The notes under the pieces are model-generated. The model was not told the DNA's origin, made no database searches, and worked only from the letters and a program-made list of their open reading frames with translations. Position numbers and translations under genes: made by a program. A DNA stretch of 64,000 nucleotides from QHCF01 sp003244275 (GTDB taxonomy: Bacteria > Actinomycetota > Acidimicrobiia > Acidimicrobiales > QHCF01): contig DAIROT010000004.1 of assembly GCA_036806345.1 (NCBI GenBank), positions 12,329 through 76,328 of the forward strand. The letters are read 5' to 3'. Positions 7,038 to 15,352 of this stretch are shown piece after piece; position 1 is the first letter of the stretch, and every line of letters starts with the position of its first letter.

Positions 7038-8027
7038 TCAGCCTCGGGTCAGGGCCGGGGATTGGGGAACCCGTAGGTCAACGCTTCGAACACCGGCCAG
7101 GTCGGCCTGGTTGACGAGAAGGGCCAACGCCTGAAGCTTGGCGTCGAGTTGATCGGTACCGCCCAGCACGACCGTGGCGCCGGTGGAGGTCACCGGCGCC
7201 GGTCGAGGACCAGGATGGCCGGTCACCGCAGGAGGACTTCCCGATGGGGCTATCGGCTCGGGGGCCCCTGGGACCGGACGTAGGACCATCTCCAGGTCTC
7301 CTACCCCGACCGCATTCACCGTCGCCACTCGTTGGGCCAGGGACGGAGCCAAATCCACCACCGCGTCCAACGCCGGCCCGGCTCCCTGCTCCAGCCGGGT
7401 TCCCGGCGCTCCCGGGTCGCCCACGCCGCTCAGGACGACCAGCCCTGGCGGTGGCTGGGGAACGTCGGCCAGCACTCGGGCCGACCGATCCACCAACGTC
7501 CAGTTGCTCCCTCCACCTGACGCGGTACCCGCGCCGGCGCCCCGCCGGGAAACCACGGCTACCGGCTGGCGCTCCACCACAGAGATCTGCACCCTCGATG
7601 GCCAGTGCCGCTCGATACGGGCATCAGCCACCCATGGCAGGCGTTCGATTCGTCGGGCCGCCCGGGAACCCTCGACGTCGATCATCAGCCTGCTCAGTTG
7701 GGCAGCCGAGCGCACACTGGCCCGGCTGGTATGGCTGACGCCGGTCACCTGGACGGTGCCCACGGCCAGGACAGACGAGTGGAGCAGGGCCACGCCACCG
7801 ATGCCCAGGGTGACCACGCCGGCCACGATGGCGACGGCACGGAGGCGGCGCCTGCTCTCATGGCGGCGCGCCGCCATCCGTCGTTCACCAAAGCGGGGGT
7901 CGATCAGCGGCCGCCCCACTCCCGACCGCCCCCCGGACAGGGACCTCCCTGCTCCCAGCGGCTCCCTGGGCCGGTGTCCCCTGGGCCGCGGCTCGGCCTG
8001 CATCGCGGCGCGCCGGACGATCCTCAA
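7038..8027 (-). CDS. ftsQ: Cell division protein FtsQ
   Basis: A bitopic divisome protein that joins the FtsQLB complex. A basic cytoplasmic N-terminus of about 65 residues (RRHESRRRLRAVA) precedes one membrane helix (VAIVAGVVTLGIGGVALL), then the POTRA domain beginning VGTVQVTGVSHTSRASV and the FtsQ core with LPWVADARIERHWPSRVQI and VVERQPVAVV. Length 329 residues. The TTG start overlaps the murB stop (TTGA). It is the last gene of the continuous overlapping run; a 365-base gap with its own promoter separates it from ftsZ. Confidence 0.92.
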   Translation of the reverse strand: MRIVRRAAMQAEPRPRGHRPREPLGAGRSLSGGRSGVGRPLIDPRFGERRMAARRHESRRRLRAVAIVAGVVTLGIGGVALLHSSVLAVGTVQVTGVSHTSRASVRSAAQLSRLMIDVEGSRAARRIERLPWVADARIERHWPSRVQISVVERQPVAVVSRRGAGAGTASGGGSNWTLVDRSARVLADVPQPPPGLVVLSGVGDPGAPGTRLEQGAGPALDAVVDLAPSLAQRVATVNAVGVGDLEMVLRPVPGAPEPIAPSGSPPAVTGHPGPRPAPVTSTGATVVLGGTDQLDAKLQALALLVNQADLAGVRSVDLRVPQSPALTRG

Positions 8028-9079
8028 GAGGCTCTCCCCGGCCGAGAACCCGCGCTCGACGCTGCCTCGGTACCTGGCTCGGAGAACCCGAGCATGCGAA
8101 CCTCGGGCACCAGCTCGATGCCCAGCCGCTGGCTCACCAGATGGCGAACCTCCTCGATCAGGGCCCTCACGTCGTCGGCCCTGCCGTGGGGGTCGGCCTG
8201 GATGAAGTTGGCGTGCTTGGTCGAGATCGACGCCGATCCGATCCGGTGGCCCTTGAGGCCGGCGGCCTGTATCACCCGGCCCGAGGAGTCGCCGGGCGGG
8301 TTGGTGAACACCGAGCCGGCATTCTGGCCACCGGGCTGGTGCTCCCGGCGCCAGCGGACGATGTCGGCGATGGCCCCCTCCGAGCGCTTCCGGTTGCCGG
8401 CGTCCAGGTCCATCTCGACCCAGGTCACCACCTGGCTCGGGATCAGGTTGGAGTGGCGATAGGAGTAGCCAAGGGCACCGGTTTCCATCACCGTCTCACC
8501 AGGTTCATCCGGATCAGCCAGGCTGACCACCCCTGCACGGCTCAGGCACCGCGACATGTCCGACCCGTGGCCGCCGGCATTCATATGCACCGCCCCGCCC
8601 ACCAACCCCGGAACGCCCACTGCCCACTCGAAGCCAGCAAGGCCGGCTGCTGCAGTGCGACGGGCCAGCACCGGCAGGCTGACCGCGCCGCCCGCCCTGA
8701 CCCGGTGCTCCTGGATCTCGATGCCAGCGAAGGCCGCCCCCAGAGTCACCACCAGGCCAGGGAAGCCGCCGTCGGCCACCAACAGGTTGGAGCCCCGGCC
8801 CAGCACCACCGCCGGTAGCGAGGTGGCCAGCACGGCCCGGCCCACCGCGGCCAGTTGGACGTGGTCGGCCACCTCCACGAACAGGGCGGCCGGGCCGCCC
8901 ACCCGGTAGGTGGTGAGGGGGCCGATGGGCCAGTCCCGCCGGACCAGAGACCCCAGCATGGCCACCGCCTCCTCGACCTGCTGGGCCGGGACCTGCTGGG
9001 CCGGGACCTGCTGGGCCGGGATCTGCTGGCTGCCCCGGGGCAGGCCGTCCGACGGGGGCAGCCCCTGGCGCTCAGTCAC
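8024..9079 (-). CDS. murB: UDP-N-acetylenolpyruvoylglucosamine reductase MurB
   Basis: MurB reduces enolpyruvyl-UDP-GlcNAc to UDP-MurNAc with FAD and NADPH. The FAD domain begins at WPIGPLTTYRVGGPAALFVE and includes VVLGRGSNLLVADGGFPGLV; the catalytic region shows SYRHSNLIPSQVVTWVEMDL, GSVFTNPPGDSSGRVIQAAG (serine proton donor in the GSVF motif) and the C-terminal histidine/glutamate segment ending LVPEVRMLG. The GTG start overlaps murC by eight bases. An N-terminal extension holds three PAQQV repeats encoded by a 15-bp tandem repeat, unlike normal MurB. About 351 residues. Confidence 0.94.
   Translation of the reverse strand: MTERQGLPPSDGLPRGSQQIPAQQVPAQQVPAQQVEEAVAMLGSLVRRDWPIGPLTTYRVGGPAALFVEVADHVQLAAVGRAVLATSLPAVVLGRGSNLLVADGGFPGLVVTLGAAFAGIEIQEHRVRAGGAVSLPVLARRTAAAGLAGFEWAVGVPGLVGGAVHMNAGGHGSDMSRCLSRAGVVSLADPDEPGETVMETGALGYSYRHSNLIPSQVVTWVEMDLDAGNRKRSEGAIADIVRWRREHQPGGQNAGSVFTNPPGDSSGRVIQAAGLKGHRIGSASISTKHANFIQADPHGRADDVRALIEEVRHLVSQRLGIELVPEVRMLGFSEPGTEAASSAGSRPGRAS
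8975..9019. repeat. 15-bp tandem repeat at the 5' end of murB
   Basis: Three perfect copies of GACCTGCTGGGCCGG, with a degenerate fourth to about 9029. On the minus strand they encode PAQQV-PAQQV-PAQQV in the N-terminal extension of MurB, just inside the murC-murB junction. Confidence 0.9.
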
Positions 9080-10475
9080 GGCCGCGCCACGCCGTCGCCA
9101 GCTCGTCGGCCAGCGTGGTGAGGTCCCCGGCCCCCAGGGTGAGGCACACGTCACCGGCCGTCAGGGTGGCGCTCAGGAATTCCACCACCTCCGGCCTGGT
9201 GCCCAGGTAGACCACGTTGGCGGCCGGATGGGCCTCGGTCACCGCCCGGGCCACCAGCTCTCCGGTGATCCCCGGTCGTGGCTCTTCGCCGGCCGAGTAG
9301 ATGTCACACACCACCACCAGGTCGGCGGCCACGAAAGCATCGGCAAAATCGGCCCACAGGGTGGCAGTGCGCGAATATCGGTGGGGCTGGAAGACACACA
9401 CCACCCGTTCCCAGCCACCGTCGGCCGCGGTGGACAGGGCGGCTGTCACCTCACCGGGGAGGTGGGCGTAGTCGTCGACGAAGCTCACGCCACGCTCCGA
9501 GCCGCGAAACTGGAAGCGCCGGGCCACGCCGGCGAAGCGGGCCAGGGCCCGCTGGGCGTGCTCGAAACGGGCCCCCAGCGACAAGGCGATCGCCGTCGCC
9601 CCAGCTGCGTTGCGGGCGTTGTGCAGGCCAGGCACACTCACCTGCAGACGCCCCAGGCTCTGGCCCTCGAGCTCGAGATCGAAGCTGGTCCGGGCACGCG
9701 AGCGCTCGATGGCGACCATGCGGTAGCGGGCGTGGGCCGAGGTGCCGTAGGTGGACGCGCCCTCGGCTGCGGAGAGACCGGCAGCCGTGGGTTCGTCGGC
9801 GCACACCGCCCGGGGACCGGTAACCGAGCCGAGGAAGCGGTCGAAGTTGGCCACCAAGGCCTCGAAGGAGCCGTGGTACTCCAGATGGTCCGGCTCCACG
9901 CTGGTGAGCACGGCGGCCTCGGGGTTGAGTCGCAGGAACGTCCCGTCGCTCTCATCGGCCTCCACCACCAACCACTCCCCCGAGTCCCACACCGCGCCGG
10001 TACCGATCTCGTTGAGCTCGCCGCCGATGATGAAGGAGGGCTGGATACCCGCCTCCACCAGGACCAGGGACAGCATCGACGCGGTAGTGGTCTTGCCGTG
10101 GGTGCCGGCCACCGCCACGGTGCGACGGGTGGCGCAGATGGCGGCCAGGATGTCGGCCCGGCTCAGCACCGGGATGCCCCGCTCGGTGGCCGCCACCACC
10201 TCGGGATTGGATCGCCCCACCGCGCTGGAGACGGCCACCGCGTCCACCTGGCCCACGTTGTCGCCTCGGTGGCCCACCACCACCGACGCTCCTGCGGCTC
10301 GGAGACGCTCCAGGCTGGGCGACCCACGCACGTCGCTCCCGCTCACGGTATGGCCCATGGCCGCCAGCACCGAGGCGATGGCGCTCATCCCCGCGCCCCC
10401 CGCTCCCACCACGTGGATCCTCTGGGGGCTGCTCAGGTCGAGGGGCGGGGCTCCGCTCCCGGTCCGATCGGTCAT
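9072..10475 (-). CDS. murC: UDP-N-acetylmuramate--L-alanine ligase MurC
   Basis: Adds L-Ala to UDP-MurNAc in the cytoplasm using ATP. The N-terminal Rossmann domain starts RIHVVGAGGAGMSAIASVLA, the central ATPase domain has the P-loop VAGTHGKTTTASML and the binding residues around VEADESDGTFLRLNPEAAVL, NVEPDHL-type TSVEPDHLEYHGS, and the C-terminal domain has the family motif DDYAHLPGEV followed by VVCVFQPHRYSRT. The ATG start lies in the ATGA overlap with murG; the longer frame upstream is noise. 467 residues, normal. Confidence 0.96.
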   Translation of the reverse strand: MTDRTGSGAPPLDLSSPQRIHVVGAGGAGMSAIASVLAAMGHTVSGSDVRGSPSLERLRAAGASVVVGHRGDNVGQVDAVAVSSAVGRSNPEVVAATERGIPVLSRADILAAICATRRTVAVAGTHGKTTTASMLSLVLVEAGIQPSFIIGGELNEIGTGAVWDSGEWLVVEADESDGTFLRLNPEAAVLTSVEPDHLEYHGSFEALVANFDRFLGSVTGPRAVCADEPTAAGLSAAEGASTYGTSAHARYRMVAIERSRARTSFDLELEGQSLGRLQVSVPGLHNARNAAGATAIALSLGARFEHAQRALARFAGVARRFQFRGSERGVSFVDDYAHLPGEVTAALSTAADGGWERVVCVFQPHRYSRTATLWADFADAFVAADLVVVCDIYSAGEEPRPGITGELVARAVTEAHPAANVVYLGTRPEVVEFLSATLTAGDVCLTLGAGDLTTLADELATAWRGRD

Positions 10476-11689
10476 CGCTGCCTCCGGGCGTTGCTCTCGA
10501 CCAGCTGAGCCACCCGTGCGGCGGCATCGGGTCGGCCCATCCGGCCCGCCGCCCGACCCATCGTGGCCAGACGCTCGGGGTCGGCCAGGAGGTCGCCCAC
10601 CACCTCGGCCAGTCGGGTCGGCGTGCACTGCTCGTCGACCAGCCGCACCGCCCCCCCGGCACTCACCATGGCCTTGGCGTTGGCTGTCTGATGATCGCCG
10701 GGGGCACCCGGGAGAGGTACCAGGACACTGGGCACTCCAGCCACCGCCAGCTCGGCCACCGAGGTGGCCCCCGCTCGGCACACCACCAGGTCGGCGGCGG
10801 CCAGGACACAGTCCATGTGCTCCTCGTACTCCACCCCCTGGTAAACCAGCCCCCCGCCCGGTGCCCTGGGCAGATCTCGGGCCACTTCGGGCCAGTCCCG
10901 CCGGCCGACCACGTGATAGATGGCCAGGTCGCCGCGACCGGCCCAGTCCCGAGCCAGCCCCAGGGCGGCCTGGTTGATCCGAAGGGCACCCAACGAGCCG
11001 CCAAAGACGGCCACCACCATCCTCTCCTCCAGCAGGCCCAGTCGGGCCCGAGCGGCGGCTCGCCCCTCCGATGAACGGTCCACCGCCGCCATCTCTGGCC
11101 TCACCGGGTTACCGGTCACCACGGCGCGAGGTAGAGCCGTGCCCTCGAAGGCCACCGCGCTGGCCCGAGCCAGTCGGCCGACCAGGCGGTTGGCCGCCCC
11201 CGGCACGGCGTTGGACTCGGCCACCACCAAGGGCACACGTAGGGCCACTGCCGCCAGGGCGCACGGCAGGCCGGCATAGCCGCCCACCGACAGGACCACG
11301 GCCGGGTGGCGCCGGGCCACCAGGCGCAGGGCCATGGCCAGGGCCTGGGCCAGGCCAGCCAGGGCACCCAGGTTGTCCCGATCGAGGTGGCGGACCAGCC
11401 CCCGGCCCGGTAGGAGGGTCACCTCGAAGCCGGCCGCCGGGACCAGGCGGCCCTCGATGCCTCGGCGGGAACCGACGAAGTGGATGTTGGACTGCGGATG
11501 ACCGGCCTCCACCAGGGCGTGGCCCACGGCCAGGGCGGGCAGGACGTGGCCCGCGGTACCGCCCCCGGCCACGATGGCAAATGTGGCCGAGTCCCCTCGG
11601 TCACTGGCCCCCGTACTCCTGGGGTCACTGGCCCCCGTACCCCTGGGGCGGCCCCAGCCCGAGCGAAGGCGGCGACAGGCGAGCCTCAT
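10472..11689 (-). CDS. murG: UDP-GlcNAc--lipid I GlcNAc transferase MurG
   Basis: Membrane-associated GT-B glycosyltransferase that turns lipid I into lipid II. The N-terminal domain begins with the glycine-rich FAIVAGGGTAGHVLPALAVG, has SVGGYAGLPCALAA and the second domain has FGGSLGALRINQA and the UDP-GlcNAc-binding CRAGATSVAELAVAGVPSVL. The ATG overlaps the ftsW stop (ATGA). Before the catalytic core there is a Gly/Arg/Ser-rich extension of about 35 residues containing two STGASD-type units encoded by a 24-bp duplication. 405 residues including that extension. Confidence 0.95.
   Translation of the reverse strand: MRLACRRLRSGWGRPRGTGASDPRSTGASDRGDSATFAIVAGGGTAGHVLPALAVGHALVEAGHPQSNIHFVGSRRGIEGRLVPAAGFEVTLLPGRGLVRHLDRDNLGALAGLAQALAMALRLVARRHPAVVLSVGGYAGLPCALAAVALRVPLVVAESNAVPGAANRLVGRLARASAVAFEGTALPRAVVTGNPVRPEMAAVDRSSEGRAAARARLGLLEERMVVAVFGGSLGALRINQAALGLARDWAGRGDLAIYHVVGRRDWPEVARDLPRAPGGGLVYQGVEYEEHMDCVLAAADLVVCRAGATSVAELAVAGVPSVLVPLPGAPGDHQTANAKAMVSAGGAVRLVDEQCTPTRLAEVVGDLLADPERLATMGRAAGRMGRPDAAARVAQLVESNARRQR
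11599..11646. repeat. 24-bp duplication at the 5' end of murG
   Basis: Two copies of a 24-base unit beginning GGTCACTGGCCCCCGTAC lie back to back, differing at one base. On the minus strand they encode the DPRSTGASD-type segments in the N-terminal extension of MurG, near the ftsW-murG junction. Confidence 0.85.
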
Positions 11690-12933
11690 CGGCGGGCCGC
11701 TCGCAGGGTCCTGGCCGCCCCCGTGCGCTGGCCAGCACTCCGAGGTTGGCCAGCACTCCGAGGTTGGCCAGCACTCCGAGGTTGGCCAGCACGACGAGGC
11801 TGCGCGGCCACGTTGAGCAGCACGCCGGTGGCAGCCATGAGGATGGCGAGCGAGGACCCGCCGTAGGACACAAAAGGAAGCGGTACGCCCGTGACCGGTA
11901 GGGCCCCCACCACCGCTCCGATGTTGATCACCGCCTGGCCGACGATCCAGCAGGTGATGCCGGCCGCCATCAGAGCCCCGAACCGGTCAGGGGCCCGACC
12001 CGCAATACGGATGCCCAGCACGGCCAGGGCCACGAACAGGCCCACCACCAGCACCGCCCCGATCAGGCCCAGCTCCTCGCCGATGATGGCGAAGATGAAG
12101 TCGGTGTAGGCGTTGGGCAAGAAGCCCCACTTGGCTCGGCTGGCGCCCAGGCCCACCCCGAACAAGTGCCCCGACGTCAAGCCCACCAGCGACTGGACCA
12201 CCTGGTAGCCGGAGTTGGAGGCGTGGGCCAAGGGGTTGGTGAACGACAGCAACCGAGCCCGCTGATAGGGCTTCATCGCACTGGAGATGACGGCCCCCCC
12301 CACCAGGAGAGCCACCACGCCGGACATGGTGGCCAGGCGGGTGCCGGCGCACCACAGCAGCCCCAGGGTGATGCAGGCCAGCACCAGGGTGGTGCCCAGG
12401 TCGGGCTGGGTGAAGATCAGGGCGCCGGCCAGGCCGAAGACGACCAGGATCGGTCGCAGGGTGACCCGCCAGTCGCCCATTCGGTCGGCCCGGCGAGCCA
12501 GCAGGTCGGCCCCGAACAACACCATGGCCAGCTTGGTCAGCTCGGAGGGCTGGATGCGCAGCGAGCCGGCGCCCAGCCATCGGCTGGATCCCCCCACCGT
12601 CACCCCGAACCCGGGCACCAGGATCAGGACCAGCAGGAACAGGCAGGCCACCATGAACCACCTGCTCCATCGCCGCCAGGACCGGTAGTCGACCCGTATG
12701 GTGATGGCCATGGCGATGCCGCCGACAGCCAGCCACTGGACCTGGCGCACGAAGAAATACCACGACGAGCCGTGCACCCGCAGGGACTCGACCGACGAGG
12801 CAGACAGCACCATCACCAGGCCGATCACGTTGAGGATCACGACCAGGGCCAGCAACCCGACGAAGACAGCCGGCTTTTGTGGGCCCGGCGGCTTGGCCGG
12901 GACGCTCGAGCGCCGGGACAACAGGGCTCTCAA
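11686..12933 (-). CDS. ftsW: Septal peptidoglycan glycosyltransferase FtsW
   Basis: SEDS-family polytopic membrane enzyme that polymerises lipid II together with FtsI. About ten membrane helices are visible. Signature regions include GSSRWLGAGSLRIQPSELTK, FTQPDLGTTLVLA, YQVVQSLVGLTSGHLFGVGL, GFLPNAYTDFIFAIIGEELG and GVPLPFVSYGGSSLAILMAA. The start is a TTG overlapping the murD stop (TTGA); the longer frame would overlap murD by 160 bases. The C-terminal tail has AGQPRS repeats encoded by an 18-bp tandem repeat. 415 residues. Confidence 0.93.
   Translation of the reverse strand: MRALLSRRSSVPAKPPGPQKPAVFVGLLALVVILNVIGLVMVLSASSVESLRVHGSSWYFFVRQVQWLAVGGIAMAITIRVDYRSWRRWSRWFMVACLFLLVLILVPGFGVTVGGSSRWLGAGSLRIQPSELTKLAMVLFGADLLARRADRMGDWRVTLRPILVVFGLAGALIFTQPDLGTTLVLACITLGLLWCAGTRLATMSGVVALLVGGAVISSAMKPYQRARLLSFTNPLAHASNSGYQVVQSLVGLTSGHLFGVGLGASRAKWGFLPNAYTDFIFAIIGEELGLIGAVLVVGLFVALAVLGIRIAGRAPDRFGALMAAGITCWIVGQAVINIGAVVGALPVTGVPLPFVSYGGSSLAILMAATGVLLNVAAQPRRAGQPRSAGQPRSAGQPRSAGQRTGAARTLRAARR
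11730..11783. repeat. 18-bp tandem repeat at the 3' end of ftsW
   Basis: Three perfect copies of GGCCAGCACTCCGAGGTT with a fourth partial copy to about 11799. On the minus strand they encode the repeated AGQPRS hexapeptide in the cytoplasmic C-terminal tail of FtsW. Confidence 0.9.
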
Positions 12934-14318
12934 CGAACCGCCCCATTCTTTGGGCGCTCTTGGGCACCTGAAGGGGATGATCCGTCCAAAGAATGACCCG
13001 AAGTCACTCCCGGCCCCAACGCCGTCCTGACCGCTCGGGCGAAGTCGTCGCCCCGCTCGGCGTACGACCCGTACCAGTCGAACGAAGTGCACGCCGGGGA
13101 CAACACCACCGAGTCACCGGGCCGGGCCGCCTCGGCCGCCAAGGCCACCGCCTCATCCATCGATCCGGCCGCCACCACTGGGCTAAGGCCGGCGAAGGCC
13201 GCCTCTATCTCGCCCGCCGCCTCCCCGATGGCCACCACCGACCGGATCCGCCCGGCGCCGGCCCGCAGAGCGGACAGATCCATCCCCTTGTTGCGCCCGC
13301 CGGCCACCAGAACCACCGAGGCGAGGCCCCCCAGGGCGGCCAGCACCGAGGCCGGGGTGGTGGCCTTGGAGTCGTCGTACCACGACACCCCACCGTGCCG
13401 GCCTACCAGCTCCACCCGATGCGGTAGGCCGCCGAAGTCCATCAGCACCTCTCGGCAGGCCTCGGCACTGGCCCCCCCGGCCCCGGCGGTGGCCACCGCG
13501 GCCAGGGCGTTGGCCAGGTCGTGGGGCATGGTCCGGGGCAGCTCGTCCACCCTGGCCACCACTCCCTGGGGCGAAATTAGGCGTTGGTCGTGCACCCGGT
13601 AGTCGCCCACTCCCAGCCCGAAGGTGACCAGCCGGGCCGGGGCTGACCAGGCGGCCGCCGTGACCACCGGATCCTCGGCATTGGCCACCGCCACCTCACC
13701 GGCCCCCTGGTTGGCCCAGATGCGGGCCTTGGCCGCCACATAGCCATCCATCCCCAGGTGCCAGTCGAGGTGGTCCTCAGCCACATTGAGCCAGGTCGCC
13801 ACCTGCGGTCGAAATGTCGAGGTCAGGGCCAGCTGGAACGACGACACCTCCACCACCAGCACCTCGGCATCGGTGGCCACCGCCTCCACCAGCGGCATGC
13901 CGATATTGCCGGCCGCTACGGCGCGGTACCCGCTGGCAGCCAGCATCCGGGTCACCAGGGTGGTCACTGTGGTTTTGCCGTTGGTCCCCGTGATGGCCAG
14001 GATCGGCACCGTCGTGGCCCGGGCCGCCAGCTCCACTTCGCTCATCACGGGGATGCCCGGATCCAGGGCGAAGACCGGGTGGTGGGCCGGGACACCCGGG
14101 CTCACCACCACCACTTCGACGCCCTGGGCCAGCTCGGCCAGACGGGACGGCGTGGGGGCCTCCACCAGCTCGACACCCAGGGCGGCAGCCCGCTGGCGCA
14201 GGGCCGGGTGGGAGTGGTCATCGACTGCGACTACCGAGAGGCCCAATTTCGCAAAGTGCCTGACCACGGCCTCACCCGTGCGGGCCAACCCGACCACCAG
14301 GGCACCCGAGCGACCCAT
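12930..14318 (-). CDS. murD: UDP-N-acetylmuramoylalanine--D-glutamate ligase MurD
   Basis: Adds D-Glu to UDP-MurNAc-L-Ala. Begins MGRSGALVVGLARTGEAVVR, with the ATPase P-loop AITGTNGKTTVTTLVTRML, the SSFQLALTSTFRP and NVAEDHLDWHLGMDGYVAAK motifs, and the C-terminal domain with LPHRVELVGRHGGVSWYDDS, KATTPASVLAAL and LSPACTSFDWYGSYAERGDD. The ATG shares one base with the mraY stop (TGATG). 462 residues, normal length. The upstream 89-codon extension of the frame lies inside mraY and is not real. Confidence 0.96.
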   Translation of the reverse strand: MGRSGALVVGLARTGEAVVRHFAKLGLSVVAVDDHSHPALRQRAAALGVELVEAPTPSRLAELAQGVEVVVVSPGVPAHHPVFALDPGIPVMSEVELAARATTVPILAITGTNGKTTVTTLVTRMLAASGYRAVAAGNIGMPLVEAVATDAEVLVVEVSSFQLALTSTFRPQVATWLNVAEDHLDWHLGMDGYVAAKARIWANQGAGEVAVANAEDPVVTAAAWSAPARLVTFGLGVGDYRVHDQRLISPQGVVARVDELPRTMPHDLANALAAVATAGAGGASAEACREVLMDFGGLPHRVELVGRHGGVSWYDDSKATTPASVLAALGGLASVVLVAGGRNKGMDLSALRAGAGRIRSVVAIGEAAGEIEAAFAGLSPVVAAGSMDEAVALAAEAARPGDSVVLSPACTSFDWYGSYAERGDDFARAVRTALGPGVTSGHSLDGSSPSGAQERPKNGAVR

Positions 14319-15352
14319 CAGCCGGCCGTCCCGAACGTGAGGAAATCGGCGTAGAACAGGCCCAGGCTCATGGCCGTGAACAGCCCGGCCAGGATCCAGA
14401 AGCGGATGATCACGGTGGTCTCCGGCCACCCCTTGAGCTCGAAGTGGTGGTGCAGGGGTGCCATCAGGAACACCCGCCGGCCGAACAGGCGAAAGCTGGC
14501 CACCTGGATCACCACCGACAGGGTGACCAGCACGAACAGCCCACCGAGCAGGGGCAGCAACAGCTGCAGGTTCATCTCGAAGCACAGGGCGGCCAGGCCA
14601 GCCCCGATGGCCAGAGAACCGGTGTCACCCATGAAGATCCGGGCGGGGGCGGCGTTCCACCACAAGAACCCGGTGCACGCCCCGGTGAGGGCCACCGCCA
14701 CCAGGGCCAGGTCCAGCCCATTGTGGACGTGGTAGATGCGGGGGTGGCGGAACACCCAGTAGCCGATCACGGCCAGGCAGCTGAAGATGATGGCGGCGGA
14801 TCCGGCGGCCAGGCCGTCGAGGCCGTCGGTGAGGTTCACCGCGTTGGAGGCGCCGATGAGGGCCACCGCGGCCAGGATTCCCCAACCCGCGTAGTGGAGG
14901 TTGATCCCGGTGGAGCTGTAGCGGGTGAACGACAACATGGTGCTCACCCGCACCCAGTAAAGGCCCAGGAAGACGAAGGTGAGGGCCAACAGGAGCTGGC
15001 CGCCCAGCTTGGCTCGGGTTGACAGGCCCAGGTTGCGCTGGTTGTGGACCTTGATCCAGTCGTCGATCAGTCCGACCAGGCCGGCCGCCGCCACCACCAG
15101 GATGACCAGGGCCCCCGAGCGGGTGAAGGGCGCCCCTATTCCCAGGTGACCGGCGATGTAGCCGATCACCACCGCCCCCACGATGGTGATGCCGCCCATG
15201 GTCGGTGTGCCGGCCTTGGTGACATGGCCCTTGGGGCCGTCCTCCCGGATGTGCTGGCCGACGCCCCTCGCCGTGAGCCAGCGCATGAGGACAGGCGTAC
15301 CCAGGCCGGTCAGCAACAGAGCCACCGCACCCGCAGTGAACAGGGCGATCAC
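14318..15352 (-). CDS. mraY: Phospho-N-acetylmuramoyl-pentapeptide transferase MraY
   Basis: Integral membrane enzyme making lipid I. About ten membrane helices; diagnostic motifs are GPKGHVTKAGTPTMGGITIV, GLIDDWIKVHNQRNLGLS, ASNAVNLTDGLDGLAAGS, RIFMGDTGSLAIGAGLAALC and the triple histidine loop MAPLHHHFELKGWPE. Length 344 residues is normal. The GTG start overlaps the murE stop (GTGA). In most dcw clusters murF sits between murE and mraY; here it does not. Confidence 0.97.
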   Translation of the reverse strand: MIALFTAGAVALLLTGLGTPVLMRWLTARGVGQHIREDGPKGHVTKAGTPTMGGITIVGAVVIGYIAGHLGIGAPFTRSGALVILVVAAAGLVGLIDDWIKVHNQRNLGLSTRAKLGGQLLLALTFVFLGLYWVRVSTMLSFTRYSSTGINLHYAGWGILAAVALIGASNAVNLTDGLDGLAAGSAAIIFSCLAVIGYWVFRHPRIYHVHNGLDLALVAVALTGACTGFLWWNAAPARIFMGDTGSLAIGAGLAALCFEMNLQLLLPLLGGLFVLVTLSVVIQVASFRLFGRRVFLMAPLHHHFELKGWPETTVIIRFWILAGLFTAMSLGLFYADFLTFGTAG

